From assembly GCF_036967205.1 (NCBI RefSeq), contig NZ_CP146022.1:4526001-4590000 (forward strand): DNA of 64,000 nucleotides. Reading direction: 5' to 3'. The position numbers and the translations under genes are program-made. The notes beneath the pieces are model-generated. The model did not search any database. It was not told the DNA's origin and worked only from the letters and a program-made list of their open reading frames with translations. Shown in pieces: positions 1-9,718 of the stretch. The DNA comes from Streptomyces sp. Q6 (GTDB lineage Bacteria > Actinomycetota > Actinomycetes > Streptomycetales > Streptomycetaceae). Numbering within the stretch: position 1 is the first letter of the stretch; the number at the start of each line of letters is the position of its first letter.

Positions 1-1
1 G

Positions 2-1255
2 TGGGGTGACGAAGGCAAGGGAAAGGCCACCGACCTGCTCGGTGGATCCGTGGACTATGTGGTGCGCTACCAGGGCGGCAACAACGCCGGTCACACGGTC
101 GTCGTAGGCGACCAGAAGTACGCGCTGCATCTCCTCCCTTCCGGAATCCTCTCCCCGGAGTGCACGCCAGTCATCGGCAACGGAGTCGTCGTCGACCCGT
201 CGGTCCTGCTCTCCGAGCTGAGCGGTCTGAACGAGCGCGGCGTCGACACGTCCAAGCTCCTGCTCAGCGGTAACGCGCACATCATCACGCCGTACAACGT
301 GACCGTCGACAAGGTCACCGAGCGCTTCCTCGGCAAGCGCAAGATCGGCACCACGGGCCGCGGTATCGGCCCGACCTACGCGGACAAGATCAACCGGGTC
401 GGCATCCGCGTCCAGGACCTCTACGACGAGTCGATCCTCACCCAAAAGGTCGAGGCGGCTCTCGAGGTCAAGAACCAGCTCCTGACCAAGCTCTACAACC
501 GCCGCGCCATCGAGGCGCAGCAGGTCGTCGAGGAGCTGCTCGGCTACGCGGACCAGATCAAGGGCTACGTCGCCGACACCACCCTGATCCTGAACAACGC
601 GCTGGACGAGGACAAGGTCGTCCTCTTCGAGGGCGGCCAGGGCACGCTCCTCGACATCGACCACGGCACGTACCCCTTCGTGACGTCGTCGAACCCGACC
701 GCGGGCGGCGCCTGCACGGGTACGGGTGTCGGCCCGACGAAGATCAGCCGCGTCATCGGCATCCTGAAGGCGTACACGACCCGTGTCGGCGCGGGCCCGT
801 TCCCGACGGAGCTCTTCGACGAGGACGGCGAGGCGCTGCGCCGCATCGGTGGCGAGCGCGGTGTCACCACCGGCCGTGACCGTCGCTGCGGCTGGTTCGA
901 CGCGGTCATCGCCCGCTACGCGACCCGCGTGAACGGCCTGACGGACTTCTTCCTCACCAAGCTCGACGTCCTCACCGGCTGGGAGCAGATCCCGGTGTGT
1001 GTCGCGTACGAGATCGACGGCAAGCGCGTCGAGGAACTCCCGTACTCGCAGTCCGACTTCCACCACGCGAAGCCGATCTACGAGACCCTGCCGGGCTGGT
1101 CGGAGGACATCACGAAGGCGAAGACCTTCGACGACCTCCCGAAGAACGCGCAGGCGTACGTGAAGGCGCTGGAGGAAATGTCCGGCGCTCCGATCTCGGC
1201 GATCGGCGTCGGCCCCGGCCGCACCGAGACGATCGAGATCAACTCGTTCCTGTAG
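2..1255 (+). CDS. purA: adenylosuccinate synthetase, 5' end cut by window
   Basis: Cytoplasmic enzyme of AMP synthesis that joins aspartate to IMP using GTP. The frame is already open at base 2 and begins with [13 protein letters not shown], the GTP-binding P-loop found near the N-terminus of the family, so only about a dozen residues are missing. Further hallmarks are the NNAGHTV segment, the GTTGRGIGP loop and the [13 protein letters not shown] segment near the end. About 417 codons are present, as expected for a full protein of about 430. It stands alone and is followed at once by a strong hairpin. Confidence 0.97.
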   Translation, partial: WGDEGKGKATDLLGGSVDYVVRYQGGNNAGHTVVVGDQKYALHLLPSGILSPECTPVIGNGVVVDPSVLLSELSGLNERGVDTSKLLLSGNAHIITPYNVTVDKVTERFLGKRKIGTTGRGIGPTYADKINRVGIRVQDLYDESILTQKVEAALEVKNQLLTKLYNRRAIEAQQVVEELLGYADQIKGYVADTTLILNNALDEDKVVLFEGGQGTLLDIDHGTYPFVTSSNPTAGGACTGTGVGPTKISRVIGILKAYTTRVGAGPFPTELFDEDGEALRRIGGERGVTTGRDRRCGWFDAVIARYATRVNGLTDFFLTKLDVLTGWEQIPVCVAYEIDGKRVEELPYSQSDFHHAKPIYETLPGWSEDITKAKTFDDLPKNAQAYVKALEEMSGAPISAIGVGPGRTETIEINSFL

Positions 1256-1259
1256 GACG

Positions 1260-1301
1260 ACGACGTTCCCCGCGCAGGCATGCCTGTGCGGGGAACGTCG
1301 T
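1260..1301 (+). terminator. hairpin terminator after purA
   Basis: A 14-bp perfect stem (1260-1273 pairing with 1288-1301) closes a loop that is itself palindromic (CAGGCATGCCTG). It starts 5 nt after the purA stop codon and has only a short T run, as is common in Streptomyces. The next gene ends toward it from the other strand, so it could serve both. Confidence 0.85.
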
Positions 1302-1313
1302 TTCCGGGCCGGC

Positions 1314-1952
1314 TCATGGGCGGGTGTAGGTCTGCTCGTGGGGTGACGGGCAGTCCGTGGTGCCGGTCAGGCAGGCATGGGTGAGTGAGCGAAGGCGCGC
1401 GTCGATCCGGCTCTGTACGTCGTCGCCGCCCGAAGTCTGGCCGAGCGCGAACTGCAGTGTGGCAGCGAAGAGTTGGTAGGTGAGCGCCACGGTCGCCCTG
1501 CGCCGGTCGGGCTCCAGGAACTGGATCTGAGTGCGCGTCCAGTCCCATGCTCTGGCGTGCAGCTTGCTGTCCCAGCGCACCGAGGCGGAGCTCAACAACC
1601 CCGGGTCGGTACGGGCGGTCGCTCGGATCACGGGGTGCTCGCGCACCCGTCGGGCCGCGAGCACCAGCGTCTCCGACAGCCGGCACGCCGGATCCGACGG
1701 GCCGGAGAACCCGACGCGAGCCGCCACGCCGTTCAGTACGCGGTCCAGTTCGACCTCTGCGGACAGCAGGGTCAAGGCATCGACGTCGGGCCAGTTCCTG
1801 CGCAGGAACTGGCGGTCCGTGCGGGCGAGTTCGGCGACCTCGGTGCGCTGTACGCGGCGGGGGCCGTTGCGGCCCGCCACCTCGATGACGGCCCGGTACA
1901 CGGACGAGGCGCTGGGCGGGCCTGTTCGGCGCCGGTTCTCGTTCTGCGTCAT
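1314..1952 (-). CDS. TetR-family-like transcriptional regulator
   Basis: The N-terminal 55 residues resemble a TetR helix-turn-helix: a YRAVIEVAGRNGPRR helix, then VAELARTDRQFLRRNWPDVDAL in place of the usual recognition helix and 'W-P-s-k-e-a-L' motif. The rest is a helical ligand/dimerisation region with no recognisable effector pocket. I chose the ATG at 1952 (MTQNENRRR) because it starts close to the HTH; in-frame starts up to 2027 would add a basic, unconserved-looking extension. A long palindrome lies 79-110 nt upstream and is a good candidate autoregulatory operator. Family call is moderately sure; target genes are unknown. Confidence 0.7.
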   Translation of the reverse strand: MTQNENRRRTGPPSASSVYRAVIEVAGRNGPRRVQRTEVAELARTDRQFLRRNWPDVDALTLLSAEVELDRVLNGVAARVGFSGPSDPACRLSETLVLAARRVREHPVIRATARTDPGLLSSASVRWDSKLHARAWDWTRTQIQFLEPDRRRATVALTYQLFAATLQFALGQTSGGDDVQSRIDARLRSLTHACLTGTTDCPSPHEQTYTRP

Positions 1953-2030
1953 GGCGAGCAGCATCGCGCGACGTGGTGACCGCCGTCGGCCGGTTGCCCG
2001 GCAGGCCGCCCGAAGGTGTGAGGTCAAAAC

Positions 2031-2062
2031 AATGTCGCACTGACACGTGTCGGTGCGACATT
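2031..2062. promoter_or_regulatory. 32-bp inverted repeat, candidate operator or terminator
   Basis: AATGTCGCAC at 2031-2040 is repeated in perfect inversion as GTGCGACATT at 2053-2062, and the centre (2042-2051, GACACGTGTC) is a second perfect palindrome. It sits between the end of the 2129-2998 gene and the start of the TetR-like gene, both on the minus strand. The length and nesting fit a TetR operator. The flanking A/T runs would also allow a transcription terminator for the upstream gene. Confidence 0.6.
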
Positions 2063-2128
2063 TTTCCGCGCTGAGGGTTCAGGCAGGACGTCACCTCGCG
2101 CGCACGACGGCGGAATTGAGGACCGGAG

Positions 2129-2998
2129 TCACTCGACGCGGGCGAAGTGGTCCTCGCGGGTGGTCGCCGTGCTCCAGCGGGTCAGTTCCCCGTCCTCCAC
2201 CTGGAGGCGGTAGGCCTGGTACGGGGCCTTGCAGGCGGGGGTCGTGGAGATCGCGGGGGCGAGGGCGATCGGGTGGGTGGTCGGGGACGACTGGAACGGT
2301 GCGGTGTCCATCAGTCTCGCCGACCACGAGCAGCGTGTTCCGTCGACGGTGCGGGTACCGCTGACGACCGTGTCGCCGATGCCGCCGTTCGTGACGCGCA
2401 CGGTGTCGTCGCCGTCGCGCCAGGTCCCCACCAGGGCCGCGGGCACGCGGGACGTGGGGCCGCTCGCCCGGTCGATCTGGATCGAATGGTCCGCGGAGGC
2501 ACGCCACATGACGGTGCCCGCCAGGTTCTCCAGGGTGACCGGCTCGGGCAGGCAGTCGCTCCGCGGGGCGGTGTCGACCGTCATGTGGTGCTTCTTGCGC
2601 GAGGTGATCCGCCCCTCGGCGGTGCAGAACGCGCCGGACCTGCCGACGAGGACACGGACCGCGTCGCCCTTCGTGGCGGTCGCGGGGATGTCCAGACGCA
2701 TCATCGACGGGGCATCGGTTTCGTCCAGCAACGACGTCCATGCGCCCCCGAACTGCGTGCCCGCGGGGGTGCCGGGAAGCTCCTTGCCGGGCAGTTCGGG
2801 CGTGGGCGCCACCGAGCGCCCGGCCGAGCCCGCCGTGTCAGCGGAATCGGCCGAGCCGGCCAACGCGGGGACGCCGATACCGAGTCCGACGACGGCCGCC
2901 ACGGCCACGCTCAGTGTCAGACCGAGGCGCAGCCGTCGCGCGGGCGCGGGCGCGGGCGTGGGCGCCGTCGCGTCGGCGTCGTCGCTGGAGCGTGCCAA
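2129..2998 (-). CDS. single-pass membrane protein with extracytoplasmic domain
   Basis: About 289 residues: a short Ala/Pro-rich cytoplasmic tail, one hydrophobic segment (about residues 20-42), then an extracytoplasmic region. The TTG at 2998 was chosen because a G-rich Shine-Dalgarno stretch (GGGGGGA) lies 5 nt upstream and it gives MARSSDDADATAP, a plausible N-terminus. No upstream in-frame ATG precedes the kinase stop. The C-terminal part (GTW, G-GDTV, paired cysteines, a final D-G-x-L-x-R) has the same layout as the extracytoplasmic domain of the adjacent kinase, so the two look like paralogous sensor or ligand modules. No enzymatic motif is visible. Confidence 0.65.
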   Translation of the reverse strand: MARSSDDADATAPTPAPAPARRLRLGLTLSVAVAAVVGLGIGVPALAGSADSADTAGSAGRSVAPTPELPGKELPGTPAGTQFGGAWTSLLDETDAPSMMRLDIPATATKGDAVRVLVGRSGAFCTAEGRITSRKKHHMTVDTAPRSDCLPEPVTLENLAGTVMWRASADHSIQIDRASGPTSRVPAALVGTWRDGDDTVRVTNGGIGDTVVSGTRTVDGTRCSWSARLMDTAPFQSSPTTHPIALAPAISTTPACKAPYQAYRLQVEDGELTRWSTATTREDHFARVE

Positions 2999-3117
2999 GG
3001 TGTCCCCCCGAGGTGCGGCAGGTCTGGTGTACGGCGGTGGTGCGTGCAGGCACCACGGTTCCGTGGCGGCAGCCTGATGCAGTGCTGAGGCCCCGTCAAG
3101 GGCGGTTCCGCGCCTGG

Positions 3118-4987
3118 TCAGCCTTCCTTGTCGTAGGTGAGCGTCTGCTGCTTGCCGTCCAGGCCCGGCATCACGCGGCGCAACTGGCCCGACGGCAGGA
3201 TCGTGATCGTGCTCGACTTGCCGGGGGTGCAGGCCGACGCGGGCTCGGCGACCACCGGCTGCGTGCCGCCGATGCGCAGGGTGGACTCCGTGGCCGAGGT
3301 CAGCGTGCCCTGGAAGACGCAGTGATAGGGCACGCCGTTGTTCTGCGTGCCGTCGGCCGTCATGGACAGGACGGTGTCGCCCGGCCCGCCCTGCTGGATG
3401 GTGATCTCGCGCGGGTGGTGGCCGCTGGCGTTGTCGATCGCGCCCGCCCAGTGGCCGAGGAACTTCGTGGGGATGTCCCCCGCGGCCGACTGCGGGGTCT
3501 CCTGCGGCGAGGAGGACGCCGGCTGCGTGGACGGGGAGCCGTCCTGGGTGCCGCCCGGGTCGGAGGAGGACGGGACCGGCGCCGACACCGACTGCTTGGG
3601 GTCGTCGGACGCCTTCGGCGACGAGCCGTCGCCCTTCATCAGGGCGTACACCGAGCCGCCCGCGCCGATCGCCACGATCAGGGCGACCACGATCAGCGCG
3701 GCGGTGGAGCGGCCCCGGCGCGGTGGTTCCTGCTGCGGCGCGCCGAGGGGCGCCACCCCCGGACCGTAGGGCGGGGTATGGCCCCAACTCCCTTGGGGAT
3801 AGCCGTAGGAGGGCGGCTGCGGCTGGGCGTGCGGGTAGCCGTACGCGGATGCGGCCGGGGCCGCCGGGGCGGGCGCCGGGGCCGGGGTGTCCGGGCCGAC
3901 GACCATCGTGGGCAGGTGGTCGAACTGGGCCGCGCCGGGCTTTCCGGGCGGCGGCGGGACGCTCTCCCGGGCTGCTTCCCGGGCTCCTCGGCGGGCGGCG
4001 CGGGAGGCACGGGTAGCGCGGGCGGGAGCGGGGAGGCGCGGGCGCGGACGCCTGCTCCGGGTCCTCCGAGTCGAGCAACTGCACGGCGTGACGCCCGAGT
4101 TGGGCCACGAGTGCGCCCGGTAGCCACGGGTCGCGGGTGCGGCCGCCGTCGCCCAGGGTGTCCTCGGCGCCGGTCCGCTCCAGGAGCTCGTCGAGCGAGG
4201 GCCGGTCCTCCGGCTGCTTGCGCAGGCAGTCCCGTACGAGATCCTGAAGGCCCTCGGGGAGCTCCGACAGGTCGGGCTCCTCCTGGGCGATGCGGAACAT
4301 CAGGGCGTGCACCCCGCTGTTGGACGTGCCGAACGGCAGCGCGCCGGTGGCCGCGTACGCGAGGACGGACCCCAGGCAGAACACGTCGCACGCCGGGGTG
4401 ATCCGGTCGCCGCGCACCTGCTCCGGGGCCATGAAGCCGGGCGATCCGACGAGCGCTCCGGTGCGCGTCAGACCGCCGTCCGTGACGGTCTCCAGGGCAC
4501 GCGCGATACCGAAGTCGATGACGCGCGGGCCGTCGATGGTCACCAGCACGTTCGACGGCTTCAGGTCGCGGTGGATCAGGCCCGCGGCATGGATGTCCTT
4601 GATGGCGTGGGCGAGCCCGGCGGCCAGGATGCGCACGGAACGCTCCGGCAGCGCGCCGTAGTCGTGCGAGACGACCTGCTGGAGGGCGGGACCCGCCACA
4701 TAGCCCGTGGCCAGCCACGGGATGTCGGCCTCCGTGTCCGCGTCGAGGACGGGCGCCGTCCACGCGCCGCCGACCCGCCGCGCGGCCCGCACCTCCTGCC
4801 GGAAGCGGTTCCGGAATTCCTCCTGCTCCGCGAGCTCCTGGCGCACCAGTTTCACGGCGACGGTGCGCCCCCGCTCCGACCGCGCCAGGTACACCTGCCC
4901 CATGCCGCCCGCGCCGAGCCGCCCCAGCAGCCGGTACGCACCGATGCGCTGCGGGTCTCCCGGCCCCAGCGCCTCCAGTCTCTCCAT
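3118..4987 (-). pseudogene. Ser/Thr protein kinase with extracytoplasmic sensor, apparent frameshift
   Basis: Hanks-type kinase. The frame from 4987 encodes a glycine loop (GRLGAGGMGQVYL), the VAVK lysine, HRDLKPSN catalytic loop, DFG (IDFGIA) and APE-type segment. At about residue 320 that frame degenerates, and the expected Pro-rich linker, transmembrane helix and extracytoplasmic domain (PPPPGKPGAAQFDHLPTM onward) continue in another frame to 3118. Removing one G from the GGGG run at 4030-4033 restores one 622-residue protein. The start at 4987 (MERLEALGPGDP) has a GGGGGAGGG ribosome site. The frameshift may be a consensus error; if real, the kinase would lose its membrane anchor and sensor. 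Confidence 0.8.
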
Positions 4988-5326
4988 GTCGCGCCACCCT
5001 CCCCCGTGTGTGAGCAACTACCCGAGAATAGTGCGGACATACGACAGAGAGGGCGGTTCCGGCCTCTACGGTTCCGTAACGGACGAGACGGCGTCCCACC
5101 GGTTCCCGCGCGCGCCCGTCGGCTCGCTCGCGCCGGCATCCCGTGGGTATCCCGGGCTGCACTCCAGCGACACCCCGGCGGTATCCGCCGATCCCCGGTC
5201 CCACGTCCCCGGTCGCCCCGGTCCCCGGTTCCCGGCCTCCGGGGCGACAGACTGTCGCGTTCGTCCGCATCCCACAGACAGGACGCCGATGGTCTCCCGG
5301 GGCACGGGAGATCTACCCTCGGCCCC
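4988..5326. other. divergent intergenic region, 339 bp
   Basis: Lies between the divergently read kinase and aminotransferase genes and must hold both promoters. Visible are the kinase ribosome site, C/G-rich direct repeats of the type CCCCGGT between about 5195 and 5240, and a -10-like TACCCT at 5314-5319 just 7 nt before the aminotransferase ATG. I see no gene. Confidence 0.5.
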
Positions 5327-6685
5327 ATGACCCCTCAGCCGAATCCCCAGGTCGGCGCCGCCGTGAAGGCCGCGGACCGTGCGCACGTGTTCCACTCCTG
5401 GTCCGCACAGGAGCTCATCGACCCGCTGGCCGTCGCCGGTGCCGAAGGCTCGTACTTCTGGGACTACGACGGAAACCGCTACCTCGACTTCACCTCCGGG
5501 CTCGTCTACACGAACATCGGGTACCAGCACCCGAAGGTCGTCGCAGCGATCCAGGAGCAGGCCGCGACGATGACGACGTTCGCGCCCGCCTTCGCCATCG
5601 AGTCGCGCTCCGAGGCCGCACGCCTCATCGCCGAGCGCACCCCCGGCGACCTCGACAAGATCTTCTTCACCAACGGCGGCGCCGACGCCGTGGAGCACGC
5701 CCTGCGCATGGCCCGTCTGCACACGGGCCGTCCGAAGGTGCTCTCCGCGTACCGCTCGTACCACGGCGGCACCCAGCAGGCGATCAACGTCACCGGTGAC
5801 CCGCGCCGCTGGGCCAACGACAGCGGCAGCGCGGGCGTCGTCCGCTTCTGGGCGCCGTTCCTGTACCGCTCGCGCTTCTACGCCGAGACGGAGGAGCAGG
5901 AGTGCGCGCGTGCCCTGGAGCACCTGGAGGCGACGATCCAGTTCGAGGGTCCGGCGACGATCGCCGCGATCATCCTGGAGACCGTCCCGGGCACGGCCGG
6001 CATCATGCTGCCGCCCGCCGGGTACCTCGCCGGGGTCCGTGAGCTGTGCGACCGCTACGGCATCGTCTTCGTCCTCGACGAGGTCATGGCGGGCTTCGGC
6101 CGTACGGGCAAGTGGTTCGCCGCCGACCTGTACGACGTGACGCCGGACCTGATGACGTTCGCGAAGGGCGTGAACTCGGGGTACGTGCCGCTCGGCGGTG
6201 TCGCGATCTCCGCCGCGATCGCCGAGACGTTCGCGAAGCGGCCCTACCCGGGCGGTCTCACCTACTCCGGCCACCCGCTGGCCTGCGCCGCCGCCGTCGC
6301 CACCATCAACGTGATGGAGGAGGAGGGCATCGTCGAGCAGGCCGCGAGGACGGGCGCCGAGATCATCGAGCCCGCCCTGCGCGAGCTCGCCGAGCGGCAC
6401 CCGTCGGTCGGCGAGGTGCGCGGCGTGGGCATGTTCTGGGCCCTGGACCTCGTACGGGACCGGGAGACGCGCGAGCCGCTGGTGCCGTACAACGCGACCG
6501 GTGAGGCGAACGCCCCGATGGCCGCGTTCGGCGCGGCGGCGAAGGCGCACGGCCTGTGGCCCTTCATCAACATGAACCGCACCCACGTGGTGCCGCCGCT
6601 GAACGTCACCGAGGCGGAGGCCAAGGAGGGTCTCGCGGCGCTGGACGCGGCCCTCTCGGTGGCGGACGAGCACGTCGTGGCGTGA
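5327..6685 (+). CDS. class III PLP-dependent aminotransferase
   Basis: 452-residue fold-type I aminotransferase of the omega-amino acid group. Seen: the N-terminal SYFWDYDGNRYLDFTSG strand typical of class III, the FTNGGADAVEHA cofactor phosphate site, YRSYHGGT, the FVLDEVMAGFGRTG aspartate that holds the pyridine ring, and the FAKGVNSG lysine that forms the Schiff base. The substrate cannot be read from sequence; homologues are often labelled aspartate, taurine or beta-alanine aminotransferase family. The ATG at 5327 starts the conserved region and follows a TACCCT -10 box by 7 nt, suggesting a leaderless transcript. The GntR regulator at 7527-8213 may control it. Confidence 0.9.
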   Translation: MTPQPNPQVGAAVKAADRAHVFHSWSAQELIDPLAVAGAEGSYFWDYDGNRYLDFTSGLVYTNIGYQHPKVVAAIQEQAATMTTFAPAFAIESRSEAARLIAERTPGDLDKIFFTNGGADAVEHALRMARLHTGRPKVLSAYRSYHGGTQQAINVTGDPRRWANDSGSAGVVRFWAPFLYRSRFYAETEEQECARALEHLEATIQFEGPATIAAIILETVPGTAGIMLPPAGYLAGVRELCDRYGIVFVLDEVMAGFGRTGKWFAADLYDVTPDLMTFAKGVNSGYVPLGGVAISAAIAETFAKRPYPGGLTYSGHPLACAAAVATINVMEEEGIVEQAARTGAEIIEPALRELAERHPSVGEVRGVGMFWALDLVRDRETREPLVPYNATGEANAPMAAFGAAAKAHGLWPFINMNRTHVVPPLNVTEAEAKEGLAALDAALSVADEHVVA

Positions 6686-6698
6686 CGCCTGCCGAGGT

Positions 6699-6745
6699 CG
6701 GCGGCGGGGCGGGGGCTGTGCTCTGCCCGCGGGGCCCCGCCGCCG
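6699..6745. terminator. hairpin between convergent genes
   Basis: A 12-bp GC-only stem (6699-6710 pairs with 6734-6745) lies 14 nt after the aminotransferase stop and 18 nt beyond the end of the convergent minus-strand gene, so it can end transcription from either side. Confidence 0.65.
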
Positions 6746-6762
6746 GGTGACGGAACTCCGCC

Positions 6763-7413
6763 TCAGCTGAAGATGATCATCGAACCCTGGGCCAGGCTGC
6801 GCGTGGCCGCCTGGTGCAGGCCCAGCCAGACGTGACGCTCACGTGCGAAGGGGCTGTCGCCCGGCGGGACCGGCGCGGCCGGCTCCTCCAGGGACGTGGG
6901 CGCGGGGGGTGCGGGCGGCGGCAGCGGGGGGTTGGCCGCGTCTATGCCGATCGACGGGGCGACGTACTCCAGTTCGCGCAGCAGCGCGTGGGACGAGCCC
7001 AACGGGCCGCCCCCGGCGAGGAGTTCGTCGTTGGACAGTGGCTCGGTGAAGTCCACGGGGACGTAGGCGCCCGCGTGGTCGTAGTGCCACACCAGGTGCG
7101 AACTCTGCGCCGTCGACTCGAACATCTCCAGCAACTGCTCGTAGTCGCCACCCAGTTCGTCGACCGGGGTCACCGCGAGTCCGCACAGTTGCAGGAGATA
7201 CGCGCGGCGCAGGAAGTGCAGCGCGTCGTAGTCGAACCCCGCGACCGGCGCCACGTCGCCGGACAGGCCCGGCATGTACGCGTAGACCGGCACCGGCGGC
7301 AGTCCTGCCTCGTGCAACGCCTTGTCGTAGAGGGCGAGTTCTTCGGCGAAGGGGTTGTCGGGGCTGTGGCACAGTACGTCGACGAGGGGGACGAGCCACA
7401 GGTCACAGGCCAA
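6763..7413 (-). CDS. conserved hypothetical protein
   Basis: 216-residue soluble protein that I do not assign to a family. It starts MACDLWLVPLVDVL with a TTG codon preceded by AAGGAG at 5 nt spacing, which fixes the start. It is acidic and carries a Pro-rich stretch (PPLPPPAPPAPTS) about 50 residues before the C-terminus. There is no signal peptide or membrane segment. It lies downstream of the GntR regulator on the same strand (113 nt gap) and may be co-transcribed. Codon bias is normal for the genome, so I take it as a real gene. Confidence 0.7.
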   Translation of the reverse strand: MACDLWLVPLVDVLCHSPDNPFAEELALYDKALHEAGLPPVPVYAYMPGLSGDVAPVAGFDYDALHFLRRAYLLQLCGLAVTPVDELGGDYEQLLEMFESTAQSSHLVWHYDHAGAYVPVDFTEPLSNDELLAGGGPLGSSHALLRELEYVAPSIGIDAANPPLPPPAPPAPTSLEEPAAPVPPGDSPFARERHVWLGLHQAATRSLAQGSMIIFS

Positions 7414-7526
7414 GGGGGCTCCTTAGAGTCCGGTCGGTTGCGCGGGCGTGTTCGCGGCGTACGTCAGGGTAATGCGCGGTGTCCCGGCACAGCCCTGCCT
7501 TGCAGGTACCCGCTGAGCGGCCCGCG

Positions 7527-8213
7527 CTATCGGTCCGAGAGGCGCTCGATCAGCGCGAGCGAGTCCGTGTTGTACGAGGCGATGATCGCGTGCGCGGCGG
7601 CGGCGTCCCGGTGGCTCAGCGCGTCCACCAGATCGCAGTGCCCGGACCACAGGCGGCCCCGGAGGTCGCCGGCCCGGCGGAGCACCGGCACGGCGCACAT
7701 CCAGGACTGGACGCGCAGCCGGTGGAAGAAGTCGGAGAGGTACGGATTGCCGAACAGGGCGGACAGTTCGCGCCAGAAGCGCAGGTCGTAGCCGATGAGA
7801 ACGTTCAGGTCGCCGGCGCTCGCGGCGCGGGCGGCCTCCTCGCCGCGGCGCCGGACGCCGGCCAGGGCGGCCGGGGTGCCGGGGTTCTCCGGCGGGTTCT
7901 CGGTGAGGCCGCGGAAGATGCCGTCCGCGACGAGGCTGCGGGCCTCGATCATGGCGCGGTAGTCGGCGAGCGAGTACTCGTGGACGCGGAAGCCGCGGTG
8001 CTGGGCGGAATCGAGCAGGCCCTGCGCGGTGAGGTCGACCAGGGCCTCGCGGACCGGCGTGGCCGACACCCCGTACCCCTCGGCGATCTCCTTGACCGTG
8101 AACTCCTGGCCGGGGTCGAGGCGCCCCCCGAGGATCTCGTCGCGCAGCGCGTCCGCGATCTGCCGGCGCAGGGTGTTGCGGGTGACGGCGGGACCGTCGG
8201 GAACGGGCGGCAC
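7527..8213 (-). CDS. GntR-family regulator, FadR (FCD) subfamily
   Basis: Transcription factor of about 228 residues. Residues 12-75 form a winged HTH (LRRQIADALRDEILGGRLDPG, then VKEIAEGYGVSATPVREAL). The rest is an all-helical FCD effector domain with the usual YRAMIEARSLVADG helix and HR/HCDLVDALSHRD histidines that bind a metal or ligand. Start is GTG at 8213. FCD regulators usually repress nearby genes for amino- or carboxylic-acid catabolism, so the aminotransferase at 5327-6685 is a plausible target; that is inference. Confidence 0.9.
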   Translation of the reverse strand: MPPVPDGPAVTRNTLRRQIADALRDEILGGRLDPGQEFTVKEIAEGYGVSATPVREALVDLTAQGLLDSAQHRGFRVHEYSLADYRAMIEARSLVADGIFRGLTENPPENPGTPAALAGVRRRGEEAARAASAGDLNVLIGYDLRFWRELSALFGNPYLSDFFHRLRVQSWMCAVPVLRRAGDLRGRLWSGHCDLVDALSHRDAAAAHAIIASYNTDSLALIERLSDR

Positions 8214-8292
8214 GGGTCGGTTCCCCCGGTTCGGCTGGGCGATGTTCGTCCGGCCACCCTAGCCGCGCCCCGCCCCGAAGCCGTTCGAAGAG

Positions 8293-9035
8293 CTAGCGGG
8301 GCTCGGGCGGGCGCTGGCGCGGCATGTTCGGGCGCGTCCCGGGCGGCAGCGGGAAGCGGCCGTGCGGCGGTTCCGCGGGGCGCGGGACGCCGGGCACCGT
8401 GGACTGCATGACCAGCGGCGCGGGACCGGACCGGAACTCCACCATCCAGTCCGCCGTCTCGGAGCGCACCAGCTCCGTCACGTCCTCCGTGAACCGCCGC
8501 AGCACGCCCAGGCACCGCTCGGCGGCCTCGCTCGCCGTCCCCTCCGTCGGCCCGAGCACCTCGCGCACGCTCTCCGACGCCCAGTCGAACTGGAGCACCT
8601 GCAACCGCCGCTGCACGGCCTGTGCGGTGGCGACGTCCCTTATCCAGCCGGAGGTCAGCCCGAAGTAGCGGTCGCAGGCGACGCAGGCCACGGCGAGCAG
8701 CAGCGCCAGGTACCCCCAGGGAGCCACCCCGGGCATCGCGTCCGTCAGGTCGAGCAGCGGCAGCACGCCTCCGCACAACGCTCCGAGCGCCGCGCCCCGC
8801 GCAGCGCCCGCGCGCCCCGCCGCTTCCGCAGCCGGTCGGCGAGGTACCAGGACGCCGTCCGCAGGGCGCCCTGCTCGACCCACCGGTACAGCTCGTCGAG
8901 CCGCTCGGCGGGCTCGCCCCAGTCGCCGAGCGGGAACGCCCGCCCGCTGAGGTCGCGCGTGCCCCGGTCGCCGTTCTCACCCGGGCCTGCCCCCTCCTGG
9001 GGCGGCCCTTCGGGCTGCATATCCGGCTGGCTCAC
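8293..9035 (-). pseudogene. SLATT-domain membrane protein, apparent frameshift
   Basis: Two overlapping frames make one protein: from GTG 9035 (VSQPDMQPEGPP) to WYLADRLRKRRGARALR, then in another frame GAALGALCGGVLPLL, YLALLLAVACVACDRYFGLTSGWIRD and a soluble tail ending at 8293. The order (Tyr/Trp-rich N-terminal helix, basic helix, two hydrophobic segments, R-D-x-x-x-A-Q) matches the 2TM SLATT domain. One extra G in the GGGG run at 8795-8798 reunites the frames, so a consensus error is likely. SLATT proteins are predicted pore formers in conflict systems, but this copy sits beside ybaB-recR with no nucleotide cyclase. Confidence 0.7.
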
Positions 9036-9313
9036 CCGGCACTCCCTCGACTGGTACGGCTGGGGCTGAATGTGCAGCATCTTCCTACCGCCCAATGGGT
9101 GGCCAAGGACCCGTTTTCGCGGGTTTTCCGCCCAGAAGTGGGCCTTCATCAGGTATAGGAAAGCGGGCTGTTTCCGCGTATCTCACTCGAAAGAGTGCAG
9201 TGTGAGGTGCCGGGGCGGGCGTCCCCTGGACCACGTAGGCTCGTTTGAGGGGCCACGGCCCCCCTCAGGACCCTCGGAAGCGGACCTCAGACGGACCGGA
9301 AAAGGAGCTGATC

Positions 9314-9658
9314 GTGATCCCCGGTGGTGGCCAGCCCAACATGCAGCAGCTGCTCCAGCAGGCCCAGAAGATGCAGCAGGATCTCGCACAGGCCCAGGAG
9401 GAGCTGGCGCAGACCGAGGTCGACGGCCAGGCCGGCGGCGGCCTCGTCAAGGCGACGGTGACGGGCTCGGGTGAGCTTCGCGGCCTCGTCATCGACCCCA
9501 AGGCGGTCGACCCGGACGACACCGAGACCCTCGCCGACCTGGTGGTCGCGGCGGTCGCGGCGGCCAACGAGAACGCGCAGGCGCTCCAGCAGCAGAAGCT
9601 CGGCCCGCTCGCCCAGGGACTGGGCGGCGGCAGCGGCATCCCGGGCCTCCCCTTCTAG
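9314..9658 (+). CDS. YbaB/EbfC nucleoid-associated protein
   Basis: 114-residue DNA-binding protein of the YbaB family, usually encoded just before recR and thought to act on the nucleoid. Residues 7-35 form the charged coiled coil ([20 protein letters not shown]), followed by the conserved [22 protein letters not shown] beta sheet and a helical tail. The GTG at 9314 was chosen over an upstream in-frame ATG because AAAAGGAG lies 6 nt before it and it matches the usual N-terminus IPGGGQPNM. Confidence 0.93.
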   Translation: MIPGGGQPNMQQLLQQAQKMQQDLAQAQEELAQTEVDGQAGGGLVKATVTGSGELRGLVIDPKAVDPDDTETLADLVVAAVAAANENAQALQQQKLGPLAQGLGGGSGIPGLPF

Positions 9659-9718
9659 GCCCGGCGCCGACTACCGTACGTACCGAGCGACAACCGCAGG
9701 CAGCAGGGAAGGCAATCC

